Positions 31,401 through 44,280 of a stretch of 64,000 nt of DNA are shown here, piece after piece. The translations under genes were made by a program, and so were the position numbers. Each line of letters opens with the position of its first letter. The stretch's first letter is position 1. This stretch comes from Diphasiastrum complanatum. Its lineage: Eukaryota > Streptophyta > Lycopodiopsida > Lycopodiales > Lycopodiaceae. The DNA is taken from NCBI GenBank assembly GCA_029204225.1, contig CM055097.1, positions 54,305,592 through 54,369,591 of the forward strand, given 5' to 3'. The notes under the pieces were generated by a model. It worked only from the letters and a program-made list of their open reading frames with translations. It ran no database searches and was not told where the DNA came from.

Positions 31401-34400
31401 GCGCTTATTAAAATCCGAAATAGACTATATGAGTAGTAAGAGGCGCTATGATGTGCCATAGGTAGTCAAAAGATATTGAGACCAAATGAGATTCCAAGAT
31501 ATCAATCAATTATTCTCTTTCAAAAGGCTGCAAAGTGCAAAAAGATCCAAGCCCAAAGTTTCTATTTTGAGATCACAATAATGAAAATGAAAAAAAAATG
31601 ATCTCACACATAAAAAATGAAATCATACTAGATCCAAACCTAATTATTCCACTTCAAATGATCCAAAGTATATGATCCCTTGAATGCATATGATTAAAGA
31701 ACAATTACTAGGAATGCCATTTCTACACATAAACACTTGATTTTGATAAGAAATGATCCACTTGACCTCAGCTCTAATACCATGTTGAAAATTATATAAA
31801 TGGATTCCAATGAACATTTCTCATATTGATCTAAGTGGTAAGTTTTCACAAGAACTATTAGAACTTGGATTTCCAATGTTAGTCAAATTCTATCTTTTCT
31901 AGGCAAAAGCTCAAATGATGTTTGATCTACCTTTCTTAATCAACGTAGATCTCACTCATAATTTTCATCTTTTAAAAAAAAATGTAAATTCAATTTATCA
32001 AAATTAGTAGATCCATGAAAAACAATGTTTATTTCAAGGCTTCCAACCTATCACAAGACAATGTGTAGGAGAGGCTCAAAATTGAAATGCTCCAATTCTC
32101 TCAACAAGACATACATTAGTTTGATCCATAAAATTATCTGATCGGTTGAGAGGGTTTGATAGCACTTGACCTAACCCTGACTCTACTCTAATCATGCCCC
32201 AAATCCAGGGCCATCTCTTAGTCAAATTCCATAACTTACTACAATAAATTGCAAACGTCAAGCAATGACTTTTACAAGTAGATAGGCTTGAGATTTTGGC
32301 TGATAAGCATCGTAAAATTGAAGTACACATGACTACTATTATGTACAAGTGGCCAACTAAGCCATGACATGACCAAATTCTAATATCTAGTTTTGCAAAT
32401 TTGTAACAATAATGGCATACGCAAGCAAGTTGTCTAGGCCATTATCATCATAGTGCCTTGAAGGGATTTTCTAAGCCTACTAGGCCAATATGGAGCATAA
32501 GGAATAGATTTTGATTAATTCAATGAGAGCTTATATTTCTAGTCTACCTAGGCACATTTGTAGTATATGCATCCATTCATTCATAGTACATGCTACATGT
32601 AGGTCCTAGTATGACCTACATGCAGGTCCTAGAAAGATCCACATGGATGCTAAAGAGTCAAGAAATCTTGCAAATAAAGGCTTCACTTTATTTCTCGTTT
32701 TTTATGTTTGAGTGTGCAGAAATAGGGTGTTGGATGTTGACCGGTGATCGGCAAGCCTCCAAAATACGTGCAAACTACTTACGAGCTATTTTGAGACAAG
32801 ATGTGGCCTTCTTCGACACTCAAGTGTCTACTGCTCAAGTAATCAACAATGTTTCTGTAGACACTGAAATGGTCCAAGATGCCATCAGTGAAAAGGTAAA
32901 ATACTCCAAGCTAAGCCAACCCACACAATTCACTTCACCATATGTTTTGCATTTATCTGCACATATAGGTATACATACACACAAAAATCAAATATTAATA
33001 TCCAAAGTATTTGCAAACATTAATTATGTATGTTTCATTGGGAAATAATTTTCTTGTAACAATCTAAATGCAAACATTCGATTGCGTGCAGGTTGGCAAT
33101 TTCATTTTGTCAATCTCTATGTTTTTTGGTGGAATGCTTTTAGCATTCATACAAACATGGAGAATGGCTTTGATCATGATTCCGTTTGTGCCATTGTTAT
33201 TGCTCCCTGGATTTTTCTATGGAAGGGCTCTTACTGGCTTTGCAAATCGTAGGGCAACTGCCTATAGTGAAGCGGGAATAGTAGCAGAGCAAGCATTGTC
33301 CTCAATTCGCACTGTATACTCCTTTGTTGGTGAAAGAAATACTTTGGAATCCTTCTCTCGAGCATTGGAAAGCACTGTCAAAGTGGGCTTGAAGCAAGGG
33401 CTTGCAAAGGGATTGGCTGTGGGATCAAACGGTATCACATATGCATTGTGGGCCCTAATGTCTTGGTATGGGAGTGTACTTGTCAGACATGGCCAAGCAA
33501 ATGGTGGTAAAGTTTTGACATCAGGCTTTGCAATCATCTCTGGAGGCATGTAAGACAATCTTTTCTATGTTGATGTTGCGATCTTTTAAATTTGTGATTT
33601 TTGTTTGTCTTCTTTTCCATATCTTAACCTTCAACTCTTCATCTTGCCTATGGGGATATTCATGTCAGTGTTTTGAATCCTTTAGTGTACCAATATTCCT
33701 ATGACATCAATCTTCTAGTGTTGCACTAGATATACACCATTGAACACACTCCCTCAACATAAATTTGGATTCTAAGAATTTAGTAGAGCAGCTTCTCACG
33801 TATTTCAATTGACCTTAAGAAGGGCTATTCCTACTAGAATATGCCTCAATTCCTGTACAAGTATGTAACAAGTAGTTAGGCATCCAAAAATTAGACGAAC
33901 CACCATGTACTTTATGTTTATAAGTGTTTTATCAAAATTTCCATCTTTGAGGTACTCTTCATGTTTCATGAAATAAACTACTCAAGTCAATAAATGGAAA
34001 AATCTCAACACTCCCTCTTAATGTAGATATAACTTGAATTTCAGACTTAGCATTGCACTAAATCTAGATTGCTTATCATTTGTTAGGGCAACTCTAAAAA
34101 TATTAGCAGTCATGTCTTCTATATTGCAATATTTGAGTCTGGTCTCTTTGTTTTGTACTTTATCTCTAACATAATGAAATTTAAGCTCAATATTTTTGCT
34201 TTCTGAATGAGATCTTAGAGTGTCAATGCAATATAGCTTTGATTATCACAAAATAAACTTGTTATTTCTTTTTGTGATTAACTTACATTTGACAATAATT
34301 GCCTTGGTCGTATGGCTTCCTTGTTGGGAGACAACAACATATTCTGTCTCTATCGAGAATAATGCAATGATCTATTGTTTTCTTCTATTCATGAAATGGA

Positions 34401-37400
34401 CCAATGTTGAACAAGAAAACATAGCCAAATATCGATTTTCTTGTATCCACGTCCCGTGCCTAGTTTGCATCTATAAATGATGATAAAATATTTGCTTGTA
34501 CATGATTCAAATCACCATAGCAAATAGACATATCTCTTGTTGCTTGAATGTACTGAAATACTCCTGATAATGCCTTTCAATGCAACTTTTCAAGATTAGT
34601 CATAAATTGTCGCATGAGATTTTCTTAGTCGTAGCAGTCGTGAGCATTGATACATGTGGCATTACGTCATTGGTTGAGAACACGCAGATTATGAGCCATA
34701 GCACAGGCTGCAAACATATTTAGATCTTGACCGTCTCTCTCTCTCTTGCTACGTCAGGTATCGTGGGCTACAGCCTTGCAGCTAGATTTGCTGCCCCGCC
34801 GGCTCATCTTGCTAGAGGTCGTAGCCCACCTTCTCATGAACATACCTAGTCTTTAGAGTTATGGACAATGGATCTATATCTAAGTTAGATTAAGAGCAAG
34901 CCCTTTGGTCACTACTTTCAAGACACATCTAAAAATCAGCAGAGTTGTTCCTGATCATTGTTAAGTATAGCACCTTTTGCCATCCTCCTAATGCTCACTT
35001 TTTCTATGACCAGAAACAGAAGTGGGCTAATCATAAGTAGATTGGCAGAGATTTACAATGCTTTGATTCTCTCTAAATGCAATGCTAAGAGCTCTTTTGT
35101 AAATCAACAGTAATATACAAAAGAAAAAGCATCAAGAGTAATCACAAAAATTCTAATGCTTCATGTTTTTGCATTTGTTTACAGAGGGTTGGGAAATACT
35201 GCAACAAGCTTGAGAGCGTTTTCTGAGGGATGTGCAGCTGCCCACCGTATATTTGAAGTTCTAGGACGTGTGCCACCTATTGACGCTGATAGTGATGAGG
35301 GAGAGGTTTTGCAAAATCCGGAAGGAAGATTGCAGCTGACAGATGTGCAGTTTGCATATCCTTCAAGAGCTCAAGAGCTTGTTCTGAGAAGTCTTAACTT
35401 GGACATACCTGCTGGTGATCCTTTAATCTAACTAGTTTCCTGTTATGAATTTTGGAGAATTAGCGTCTTTGCCATGATCTTGGGATGGCTTGAAACTCCA
35501 TTAAGAGTTGTATTCTGGTAAGTAAATTATGTTGATCGAGATTTGCTGATTGCAGGTAAAACTGTGGCTCTGGTTGGAAGCAGTGGGTGTGGAAAATCGA
35601 CAGTTATTGGCCTACTTGAGCGCTTTTACGATCCTCTAAAAGGATCTGTTCTTCTGGACGGAATAGATATCAAGGAGTTGCAGTTGAGGTGGTTTCGCAA
35701 GCAGATTGGGCTGGTGAGTCAAGAGCCTGCATTATTTGCCACTTCAATCAAAGAAAATATTCTGTACGGAAAAGAGGATGCTAGCATGGATGAGGTGGTT
35801 TCCGCAGCAAAGTTATCCAATATACACGAGTTCATCCAGAAACTGCCACTGCATTATGATACTCATGTATGTAAGGATCGCCAATGCCTCATCCAGAAGG
35901 GGCGATGAAGTCGTTTTGAATTTGACCGTAGAGTTTCACTTCAGGTTGTTCGTAGTGAATTGTAGCAATGATGTACTTGCCAGAAAATTTATCTAACTTT
36001 TGAATTTTTGCATCATAAGTTTAACATGTTCAGATTTAATCCTTGAAAAATTGATGACATGTAGGTGGGCGAGCGGGGAGTTCAGATGTCAGGAGGCCAA
36101 AAGCAGCGCATTGCTATAGCAAGGGCTATCATCAAGGACCCTAAAATCCTTCTCTTAGATGAAGCCACAAGCGCACTTGATTCTGAGTCAGAATTCATTG
36201 TTCAAAAAGCTCTTGACCGAGCCAGTGTCGGTCGCACTACTGTTATTGTTGCTCATCGGCTCTCAACAATTCGTAATGCTGACCTCATAGCCGTTATTCA
36301 ACGAGGAACAGTTATAGAGCTTGGGAATCATGAAGAACTTCTGGCAAAAGGGAGTTCCGGAGCTTATTCAACTCTGGTTTCACTGCAGCAGGCTGCTGCT
36401 GCAGCTGATCATGATAAGCCATCTTTGCATGACATCGATGTGCACGAAGAAGAGATAGAAAGTATTCAGCTTCAAATGTCTGTCAAAGAAAAACAAGCCA
36501 AACTTGGGTACTTAGCTGAGGATGTCTCAGCCTCCATCGACTTCTCTGCCGACTTTCCTACGCAAGCACAAAAGGTTCGGAAGAATATTATGGAGAAAAA
36601 GGACGTTCCAAAAGTACCATCATTTCGTCGTCTCTTGGCTTTGAATAGGCCTGAATGGAGACAAGGTCTCTTTGGTCTGATCGGAGCTATAGGGTTTGGA
36701 TTCACTCAACCATTCTATGCCTTCCTGATTGGAAGCATGGTGAGCATCTTCTATGAACAGAATCATCATAAGGTAAAGGAGAAAATTAAGTTGTTCTCTG
36801 GCATCTTCGTCCTCCTCTGTGTGGCATGTTTTATCATCAACCTTGTTCAGCACTACAACTGTGCTGCAGTTGGCGAATATTTAACAAAACGACTACGTGA
36901 AAGAATGTTGGCTACGATTCTTCGATTTGAGGTTGGGTGGTTTGACCGTGACGAAAATCTTAGTGGTGCCCTTTGCTCACGGTTGTCTTCTGATGCAAAT
37001 ATGGTAGGTCTTGTGCAAGTTAGCATCTCTACTGACTTGTGTAGGTATTAATCTCTAGTCCTATAATTCTGAAAACAAATCAGTCATCATTGCTTCAATT
37101 TTCTACGGACTAGCGAAAGTGAATTTGTTCAGGCAACTGATTTTACTCTTCCACAATGACCGATCTAAGCCTTCATCGATTGAATGCTGTTTTTCTTTTA
37201 GTTGAATTCTTGGTTTGATCTTTCTGGGTAGCTTTTGGAGGCTTTGTCAGATGCATGCGGGCTAATCTATTGTGTCCTTTCTTTGCAGATAAGAAATTTC
37301 ATTGGGGATCGAATCGGATTACTTGCACAAACCTCTAGTGCAATCGTTGTTAGCATTGTTTTAGCTGTCATATCATCGTGGAGATTGGCAGTGGTGATGG

Positions 37401-39221
37401 TAGGGTTGCAACCTCTGATCATAGCATGTTTCTACGCCAGGAAGACGATTGCACAAGGCTCAGCCCAAAGCATTGCAAAGGCACAACAAGATGCAAGTCA
37501 AGTGGCTGGTGAGGCTGTATCTCAGCATCGAACGATCACTGCATATTGTTCTCAAGACAGGGTACTTAAGATTTTCCATGCAAAGCTTATGAATGCATCA
37601 ATACAAACCTGGAAACGTGCGCAAATTGCCGGTCTAGGTTTTGGTGTCGCTCAGTTTTGCCTGTTTTCATCATGGGCTTTATCCTTTTGGTATGCTGGTA
37701 TCTTAGTCAAGCATGGACAAGCAACGATGGCGGGTATATTTAGAACATTTTTTGTCCTTATAAGTACAGGACGAGTTATTGCAGATGCTGGAACTCTGAC
37801 TCCAGATTGGGTGAAGAGCACTGCAGCTGTGATATCTGTTTTTGATATTCTGGACAGGAAAACTGAAATTAATGCTGACGATAACCATGCTGAAATACCA
37901 GGAAAGCTTCAAGGATTTCTGCAACTTATGGAAGTTAGCTTCAGTTATCCTTCACGTCCAGATGTAATTGTTTTCCGGAATCTCTCATTTGAAGTGCGAA
38001 CTGGGCAAACATTTGCGCTTGTTGGACAGAGTGGATCAGGAAAATCGTCAATAATTGGCCTGATTGAAAGATTTTATGATCCAATTACTGGCAAGGTAAT
38101 GATCGATGGGAAAGACATAATAAACCTTCAACTTAAATCATTGCGTTATCAAATTGGATTGGTAAGCCAGGAGCCTACCCTATTTGCAAGAAGCATACGA
38201 GAAAACATTGCTTATGGCAAGGACAATTCCACAGAAGAGGAGATTATTGCAGCAGCCCAAGCTGCCAATGCACATGACTTTATAAGGTGGAACTACTGGC
38301 CATCTTTTCTGTGCAACCATACCATGCTGAAACTAATTGAAAGGAATAGTACCATGGCATAGCTCGGATGTATATTTCTCTTTTGTTAGTTTCACAGGTT
38401 TTATTAAGATCTTATTTATCCTGAAATCTTCAAAGTTGCAACTTTTGTGGGATCAAACCCGGCTTCCAATAGTAGAGTAGATTTAGTATTCACAAAATAC
38501 TAAAATCTAATTTGGAATCTCTTTCTTTAACTTTCTCATTGGATTAGATAATTAATATCCATCAGTGGGTTCCAATTAAGGATATAGTGCAGTGATAAAC
38601 CCACTGTCTGTACTAAATTCACGTTCTTGTTTTCTTCCTAAAAGGAAATTATATTTCTTTTCCCTTTGATGCTACCGTTCAAACAAGGTCATGAAAATCA
38701 AGAAATAGATCCTGGATCCTGCACTGAACCGTTATGTAACTGACTTTAATCAATTTCGTACTAATTGATGATTGGGCTTCATGTGCAGCTCATTGCCAAA
38801 TGGTTACTCAACACAAGCTGGAGAGTGGGGACTTCACCTTTCTGGCGGCCAAAAGCAAAGAATCTGTATAGCTCGGGCGATCCTGAAGACCCCAGCAATT
38901 CTGCTGCTGGATGAAGCCACAAGTGCACTGGATTCCCAATCAGAGCGTATTGTTCAGGATACCCTGAACCAGATTATGATAGGGAGAACTACCGTTCTGG
39001 TTGCCCACAGACTGTCGACAGTTCAAAATGCAGACATGATAGCTGTGCTTCAGGATGGTGCTATAGTAGAACAAGGCTCCCATAAAGAGCTCTATGACAA
39101 AGGAGAGGAGGGGCTTATTACTCTCTTCTCAACTTGCATAAGTAGCCGCCTTCCACCACCTAAAGGATATAAGATGTATAAATTGTTAATATGTTGCAAG
39201 AGGCTATGGAGAGTGAACTAG
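28441..39221 (+). CDS. ABCB-family (MDR/P-glycoprotein type) full ABC transporter, nine exons
   Basis: ATP-driven membrane exporter; plant ABCB members move auxin, alkaloids and other organic compounds, mostly at the plasma membrane. The substrate here is not predictable. Exons: 28441-28737, 29870-29924, 32720-32895, 33092-33549, 35185-35414, 35556-35866, 36065-37003, 37289-38286, 38789-39221. All introns are GT-AG and phases join without a break: 3,897 bases, 1,298 residues, usual for the family. Order is TMD1-NBD1-TMD2-NBD2. NBD1: Walker [10 protein letters not shown] (413-421), Q-loop SQEPALFA, signature MSGGQ (517-521), Walker B ILLLDE (537-542), H-loop VAHRLST. Linker, then TMD2 from about residue 700. 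NBD2: Walker [10 protein letters not shown] (1068-1076), [13 protein letters not shown] (1172-1176), ILLLDE (1192-1197), VAHRLST. TM1 is near residues 49-75. No stop or lost key residue was seen, so it looks functional. The C-terminal end ([18 protein letters not shown]) is unusual for the family and could reflect a missed last splice. Introns 2 and 4 hold copia debris. Confidence 0.93.
29925..32719. other. intron 2 of the ABCB gene, with minus-strand copia LTR/leader remnant
   Basis: 2.8-kb intron. GCTCTAATACCA at 31771-31782 is a one-mismatch minus-strand Met-tRNA primer site followed by TGTTGAAAATTATATAAATGG (from 31783), the expected inner end of a copia LTR. 31480-31770 would be its leader. 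The outer LTR end was not determined. The rest (29925-31200) is AT-rich and shows nothing else. The frames at 30809-31049 and 31190-31459 match nothing I know. Confidence 0.5.
33900..34640 (-). pseudogene. copia RNase H / 3' pol fragment in ABCB intron 4
   Basis: Minus-strand reading with many stops: ALKGIIRSI then [35 protein letters not shown], a decayed STEAEY region, EAIRPRQLL-type remains, then [18 protein letters not shown] and [16 protein letters not shown]. This is the order of the copia RNase H domain and pol C-terminus. It lies antisense to the host transcript within the intron 33550-35184 and leaves the splice sites untouched. Confidence 0.7.
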
Positions 39222-39318
39222 CCTAAGTACTTATAATTCCTATAAGGTTCTAAAATTTCATGATATTTGAAGATTTTGATGTGTTTGTATTTTGCCTTAC
39301 TCTTGACATGGGGGAATG

Positions 39319-39412
39319 GATTCCCCATTGACCTTTCCATTGGGGAATCTTGCCATAAAAGATGGTGAGACTTTTATGGCAAGATTCCCCAATGGAAAGG
39401 TCAACGGGAATC
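39319..39412. repeat. near-perfect 42-bp inverted repeat with 9-base loop
   Basis: Arm 39319-39361 (GATTCCCC, ATTGACCTTTCC, ATTGGGGAATC, TTGCCATAAAAG) pairs with arm 39371-39412. The only irregularity is near the base (CCCCAT against CCCGT). The loop is GATGGTGAG-like (39362-39370). It lies 98 bases after the ABCB stop codon, so it could be in the 3' UTR and fold into a stable hairpin, could be a small MITE, or could be a small-RNA precursor. Confidence 0.85.
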
Positions 39413-40640
39413 TTATTCATGAAACCTCACAAATGAGACATAGACAAGGGAACGCAAAAAGCGACTAGTAGAGGTGAATGATTGGCTTGATTGGTGGTCT
39501 AGTTTTTTTCAAAAATTGCTATTTTTTACTTTGTTTTAAAGAGACATCTTTTTCATGGGGGCAAGATCTCCTAATCAAACCAACTACATGGCTTTAATTC
39601 CAATACATTTTTTGAGAAGGTCAATGATTTTTGACAAACACACTATGCTCACTAGATGGATAATCACAGTTGGACGATCATATCCAAGAGTGTATGAATT
39701 TTGCTAGCCAAAGTTCCAACAATGGACTCCAGTCTTGCAAATTTGCAATTTGTCTTAGGATTGTCTATAGACTATTATGATGAATGTCATCACAATGTGT
39801 TGTCATCATTTGAGAATGAAATTTGGAGTGCCAATATTTTTACACTACTATGGTAGCCGCAAGGGAGCAGTAAGAAAAATCAAAGCAACATCCCTTTGAG
39901 GATAACAAATCCAAGATTTGACTATACAAAAAAATTCTAGTGGGGATAGGAAAAATTTTGTTGAACTTTTCCTTTAAAAAAATTGTAGTTGTGATTATCG
40001 TTTTAGCATTATTTCATTTGGGCCTAATGATCTATTTTTTCTCAAAGGCAAGATATTATAATATGTGACTAATGTGTTATTAAACTCATGATTAACTGGT
40101 AAATTCATTACTTCTTGTTGTGCAAAAATTCAATTTTTCATTAAAGCAAGTGACCACTTGTACATTTAACTTCAGGAAATGATATCAAAATTTGGGATGT
40201 GAATGTACCAAATTTGAAGTTGCAGCCATCAAACCATAAATGATCAGTATACTTTGATTTCATAAATTTGGATAGAATTGATTTAATTCTAAGGTATAAG
40301 TGGATATGTAACTAATTGATAATCGATTAGGAAATCACTACCTAATACTTTTTACTGGTATTTTGTTAATATCTTTATCTAGAGAGATTGAGCCTCCTAT
40401 TCCATGATGTATTTCTATAATCAAATTAGTGGGGAAATGATTCTCTATTATGAGATGTATTGTGTTGTTTTAAAGTTCTACATTGTAATTTTGATATTGT
40501 GTTCTTTGGAGCTTCGAGCTCAAAACTTGTAGCCAATAAACAACACATATTACAAACTTTAACAACTAATTTCAAGGATGGTTTTTCTTCTAAATTACCT
40601 CATGATTACCACCCACTAGGATGGTGGACCATTAGATGGA
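39413..40640. other. non-coding stretch
   Basis: AT-rich, no recognised protein or primer site. Probably old gypsy leader or gag remains belonging to the element that follows, but I see no motif proving it. Confidence 0.35.
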
Positions 40641-40799
40641 GGTATGGTTGGGTTTTGTAAGCTATCTTTCACCAATCTTACAGGCTTAGTAAAAAAGAGT
40701 ATGATAAGGTGGCTTGATAGTAAGGGAAATCCCTTAGAATGGGGTATATTTAACCCACCATGGGGTGCACTTGTTAATTTGAAAAATCAAAATTATGGG

Positions 40800-41880
40800 T
40801 TGTTTACATGTGCGTCGATTACAAGAGATTGAATAAAATTATTGTAAGAAATAAATACATGTTACCTAGAATAGACGATCTTGTAAACTACCTTGGTGGA
40901 GATCAATATCAAAATCTACTGGGATGAATCATCATATCATGACCCATCCCAATTGATGTAACCAAGACAAGATCTAGACCCTAGTTTGGCCATTAAGTTT
41001 TAGTCTTTACCACATTTCAACATATGACAAATGATTTATTTTATCCCCATAATATTAGAGATTTTATTATGATGTCCTTCGATGATATTCTCATCCACAC
41101 TAGTATGGTTACGAACTAGGTTAAGCATCTCCATATTGTGCCAAGTATTCTTAGGAAGGAAAAATTGTATGCCAAAAATTTCAAATGTGAATTGTTGAAT
41201 CATGAGCTATTGTATATTGGGCATAAGATAAGTTAAATATGTTTGAAAATAGATGATGACAACATCAAGACAATACTAAATTATCAATTTCATAAATTGT
41301 GAGAATGTTGCGATATTTCTTGGATATTAATATTTTCTTTTGGAAATTTATTCAGGATTACACTAAGGTAGTAGATTCCCCCAATGCTTGTTCCAAGGGG
41401 ATGAGAAGTAAGAAATGAATGCCTAGTCCATGGAATGAGTACTTAGGTGAAACCTTATGGGATCTCAAGGTATAATTGTTTTGGCTCTCATATTGATAAT
41501 TGTTAATGTAGATAAACCTTACTTCATGAAAATCAATGCAAATTATCTCTCAATCGGAGCATTGGTCTCGATAGATTTACAGCTAACCAATCCTCAGATG
41601 AGATATGCAATTCAAGAAACTAATATTGTTTTGTATGTCCCCAAACTTGGCATGAGTACCTTTATGATAGGAAGTTCATACATGGATCAATTATTAGAAA
41701 ATAAAGAGAATTTATTTTTCATTTCTACCTTGTGCACTCAATGTGGATGCTTATTTTACTTGATATGTTTGATACTTTTACTATTATTAGTGATCAATCA
41801 AAGTGGCTATAGTAGTTTCTCATGTTCAAGTCATGGTAAATTCTTTGCGTTCATATTTGTTGTGATCTAGGAGTTCTACG
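40800..41880 (+). pseudogene. gypsy reverse transcriptase / RNase H, heavily decayed
   Basis: About 40805-40905 reads CVDYKRLNKIIVRNKYMLPR then IDDLVNYLGG. About 41075-41235 reads MSFDDILIHTSMV, then after a stop VKHLHIVPSILRKEKLYAKN then FKCELL and YIGHKIS. 41505-41590 reads KPYFMKINANYLSIGALVS, the start of RNase H. The active site is FDD. The domain is broken by stops, frameshifts and a missing central part. Confidence 0.75.
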
Positions 41881-43020
41881 CAAGGACTAGTCAAACTTTA
41901 AGCAATCTAGCTCACAAGAGTTGATGTAACTTAATTAGTGGATCCGGCCATAAGTTGCACAATTCTTGCTCTATGTAAAGAGGCAAGACTACTAGAGAAG
42001 GCTGGCAATATGCGGTAGGTGAGGGGTGTGAGAAATTGTCAAGTAGTTTAAGATTTTTCATGTTGAGTTTATTTGGCAATTTTGAGGCCAATATGCATTT
42101 TCAACTTAGAGATAGACTTTATAAAGCTAATAAGGCCTAAGAATAGTGGATTTACTATTTTTGAAAACCTAGGCAAGTTGATAAGGTCAAATTTGGTCCT
42201 ACTCTAATTGGTTAGCAGAGATGCATTGAATCTAGTCATGTTAGATCTAGATTTTTGAAAAGATCTAGAAACTTCCCTTGTGTAAGAGCATCCAAATAGG
42301 GCAAGAGGCTATTATAAATAGACTACAAGCATGGGAGGAATTCATCTCTCTCATTCATTCTTATGGAAGATATTTCTTTGGGTTCTACATCCAATTTTTG
42401 CATATTTGTGATGTAGAGGACAGCTCGCACGTGTGGAAATAGCTGAAGTAGGCGAGTTTTTGCTTCTAGAAAATTTCCATGAAGATCTCCATATAGTAGG
42501 AAAATAGACCAAAAATGCCCAAAATGAAAAGTTTTGATCCAAGTGCCAAATTGCGTGATGGTGACAAGGCATCCTCACACATGTGAGATCTGATGCATGT
42601 TCAGTACCTTGAGCTCCAAAAGTATATATATAGAGGCTTATTTGGCCATAATCAATGTGAGACACCAATCTTGGTTTTGGAAGCAATTTTGAGTGATTCT
42701 CTCCATTTGTCTACATTTGTTTTGATTGTTTTGAGGTTCTATCAATGTGTACTTGATTTTCAGGTTGGAGTCCGTACTCAGACAGTGTTTCACATGTGTG
42801 AAACCAGAAAGTACACCTACCTTCAATTAATGATTGTTCTTGTTAGGATTTTGTGTCTAGAATTGATCTAGATTGATCTTAATTTTAAGTAGATTGATAG
42901 ATCAAGTAATCTGACAACCAGTCCCTCTTGAGGATCAGATAAGAATCCACTCTTGGTCCTTTTTGTACTTTCTACACATTTATCCCAATGAAAACTATTG
43001 TTAGAGCTTTAGAACTAGTT
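41880..43020. other. non-coding stretch between RNase H and integrase remains
   Basis: No gypsy motif is visible. Short frames on both strands at 42351-42871 overlap as shadows. It may be an inserted LTR-like sequence, but no boundary pair was found. Confidence 0.35.
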
Positions 43021-43921
43021 TATTTTTTGACTGTACGGGTTGCCTTGCGATATTGTTAGTGACTTTGACCCAAAATTCATTGGGAATTTTTGGCAAGTAG
43101 TATTTAAAAAGTTGGAAACAACTTTAAGTATGAGTTCTATAGATCATCCAGAATCAGACGGTCAAACGGAAAGGACCAATCAGATAATGGAGGATATGCT
43201 ACGAGCATATGTGGGCCATCGGTAGTCTGATTGGGAACAGTACCTTCCACTGGTAGAATTTGCATATAACAGTGCAAAACATTCAGCGATCGAATTCAGC
43301 CCTTTCATGCTTATGTATGGTTTTCAAACTCGATAACCAATTAGTGTTGGCATGAGAAACCTGCGGGTGCAAGCCGCAGCTGATTTCCTTGCGGATATGC
43401 AAGAATGTTACAGCCAGCTAAAGATAGCATAAGAAGTGCCCATGACAGGGCAAGGTACTATGGTGATCTATCTCGAAAGCACAAGGTATTCATGGTCAAT
43501 GATTGGGTGTTTTTGAGAGTCCCTAGTCACTCTAGGGGCTTGAAAACTATTAAGTGTGCAAAGTTGGCGCCTAGGTATTGTGGACCTTTTAAGGTTATCC
43601 AAGTGATAAACAAGGTCGCATACAAACTAGACCTTCCAGCTACCGTTGGAATTGATCCTGTTTTTCACGTTAGTAAGTTGAAACCCTTGTTGGGGGTTGG
43701 AGAGACCCTGGTCCCTGTGGAAGATCTAGTGGAACTTCTTCGTGATGAGTCTGTGAGTGGACCACCTGAATCCGAGAAGATTGTTAATAGTCGGTAGAGA
43801 ACTCTACGGAGTAGAGTGCTTCAGGAATTTTTAGTCAGGTGGAGGGGCAAATCAGAAGAGGGTGATACTTGGGAAAAGGAGGCTGATCTCCAAAAGAATT
43901 TTTCAATTTTTTTCCTAGAAT
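43020..43921 (+). pseudogene. gypsy integrase C-terminal part with chromodomain
   Basis: LPCDIVSDFDPKFIGNFWQ (second catalytic Asp) runs into HPESDGQTERTNQIMEDMLR (Glu), then, past a stop at 43222-43224, [18 protein letters not shown]. After a frame change at about 43405: AHDRARYYGDLSRKHKVFMV, DWVFLRVPSHS, KLAPRYCGPFKVIQVINKVA, DPVFHVSKLKP. A stop at 43795-43797 precedes the chromodomain block FLVRWRGKSEEGDTWEKEADL (about 43827-43890), ending at 43921-43923. Chromodomains direct such elements to particular chromatin. Confidence 0.85.
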
Positions 43922-43948
43922 GAAAAATTTAAGTTTAGGGGGAAGGAA

Positions 43949-44280
43949 TGTTACATACCTATGTAACTAACAGTACTTCAGACCCCTAATAGTCCATTTA
44001 GTGTTGGGGGCTAGATGGCAAGGTACCCTTAGGATTAAGCGTATGTGCCCTTGGAAAAGGGTAGGCAAGTGACTATACCTTAGTCGGAGGTAATGGAGTC
44101 ACGTGACCCTTGGATAAGGGGTACCCTTAGTATTAAGGGTAGGTGTCTTAGATTAAGGTACTAGTGTCCTTGGTAAAGGGCAGGTAGGTGTCTATGCCTT
44201 GGAGAGAGCCTTCTTTGCTTTATTTTCTTTTTTTGCTGCTTCGCCTGCTTTCTTAGATCTTCTTTTCTAGCTGATCAACC
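43949..44280 (+). repeat. 3' LTR start of the chromodomain gypsy element
   Basis: Begins TGTTACATACC immediately after the purine tract. Inside, GGTACCCTTAG.ATTAAG...CCCTTGG.AAAGGG is present twice in loose form (about 44030-44100 and 44126-44200). The right end is not determined; the change of character towards the inverted-repeat segment at 44674 sets only an outer limit. Confidence 0.5.

Larger units (their letters stand above)
40640..43948 (+). mobile_element. decayed chromodomain gypsy element (internal region)
   Basis: Reverse transcriptase, RNase H, integrase core and chromodomain remains appear in that order on the plus strand, ending in a purine tract (TTTAGGGGGAAGGAA, 43934-43948) just before a TGTTACAT LTR start at 43949. 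Order and chromodomain place it with the chromoviruses. About 1.1 kb between RNase H and integrase (41880-43020) is unrelated or too decayed to read. The 5' LTR, gag and protease were not found. Confidence 0.75.

Noticed and set aside
36472-36853. Minus-strand ORFs within the ABCB exon
   Set aside because: Shadows of a well-supported plus-strand exon; no domain.
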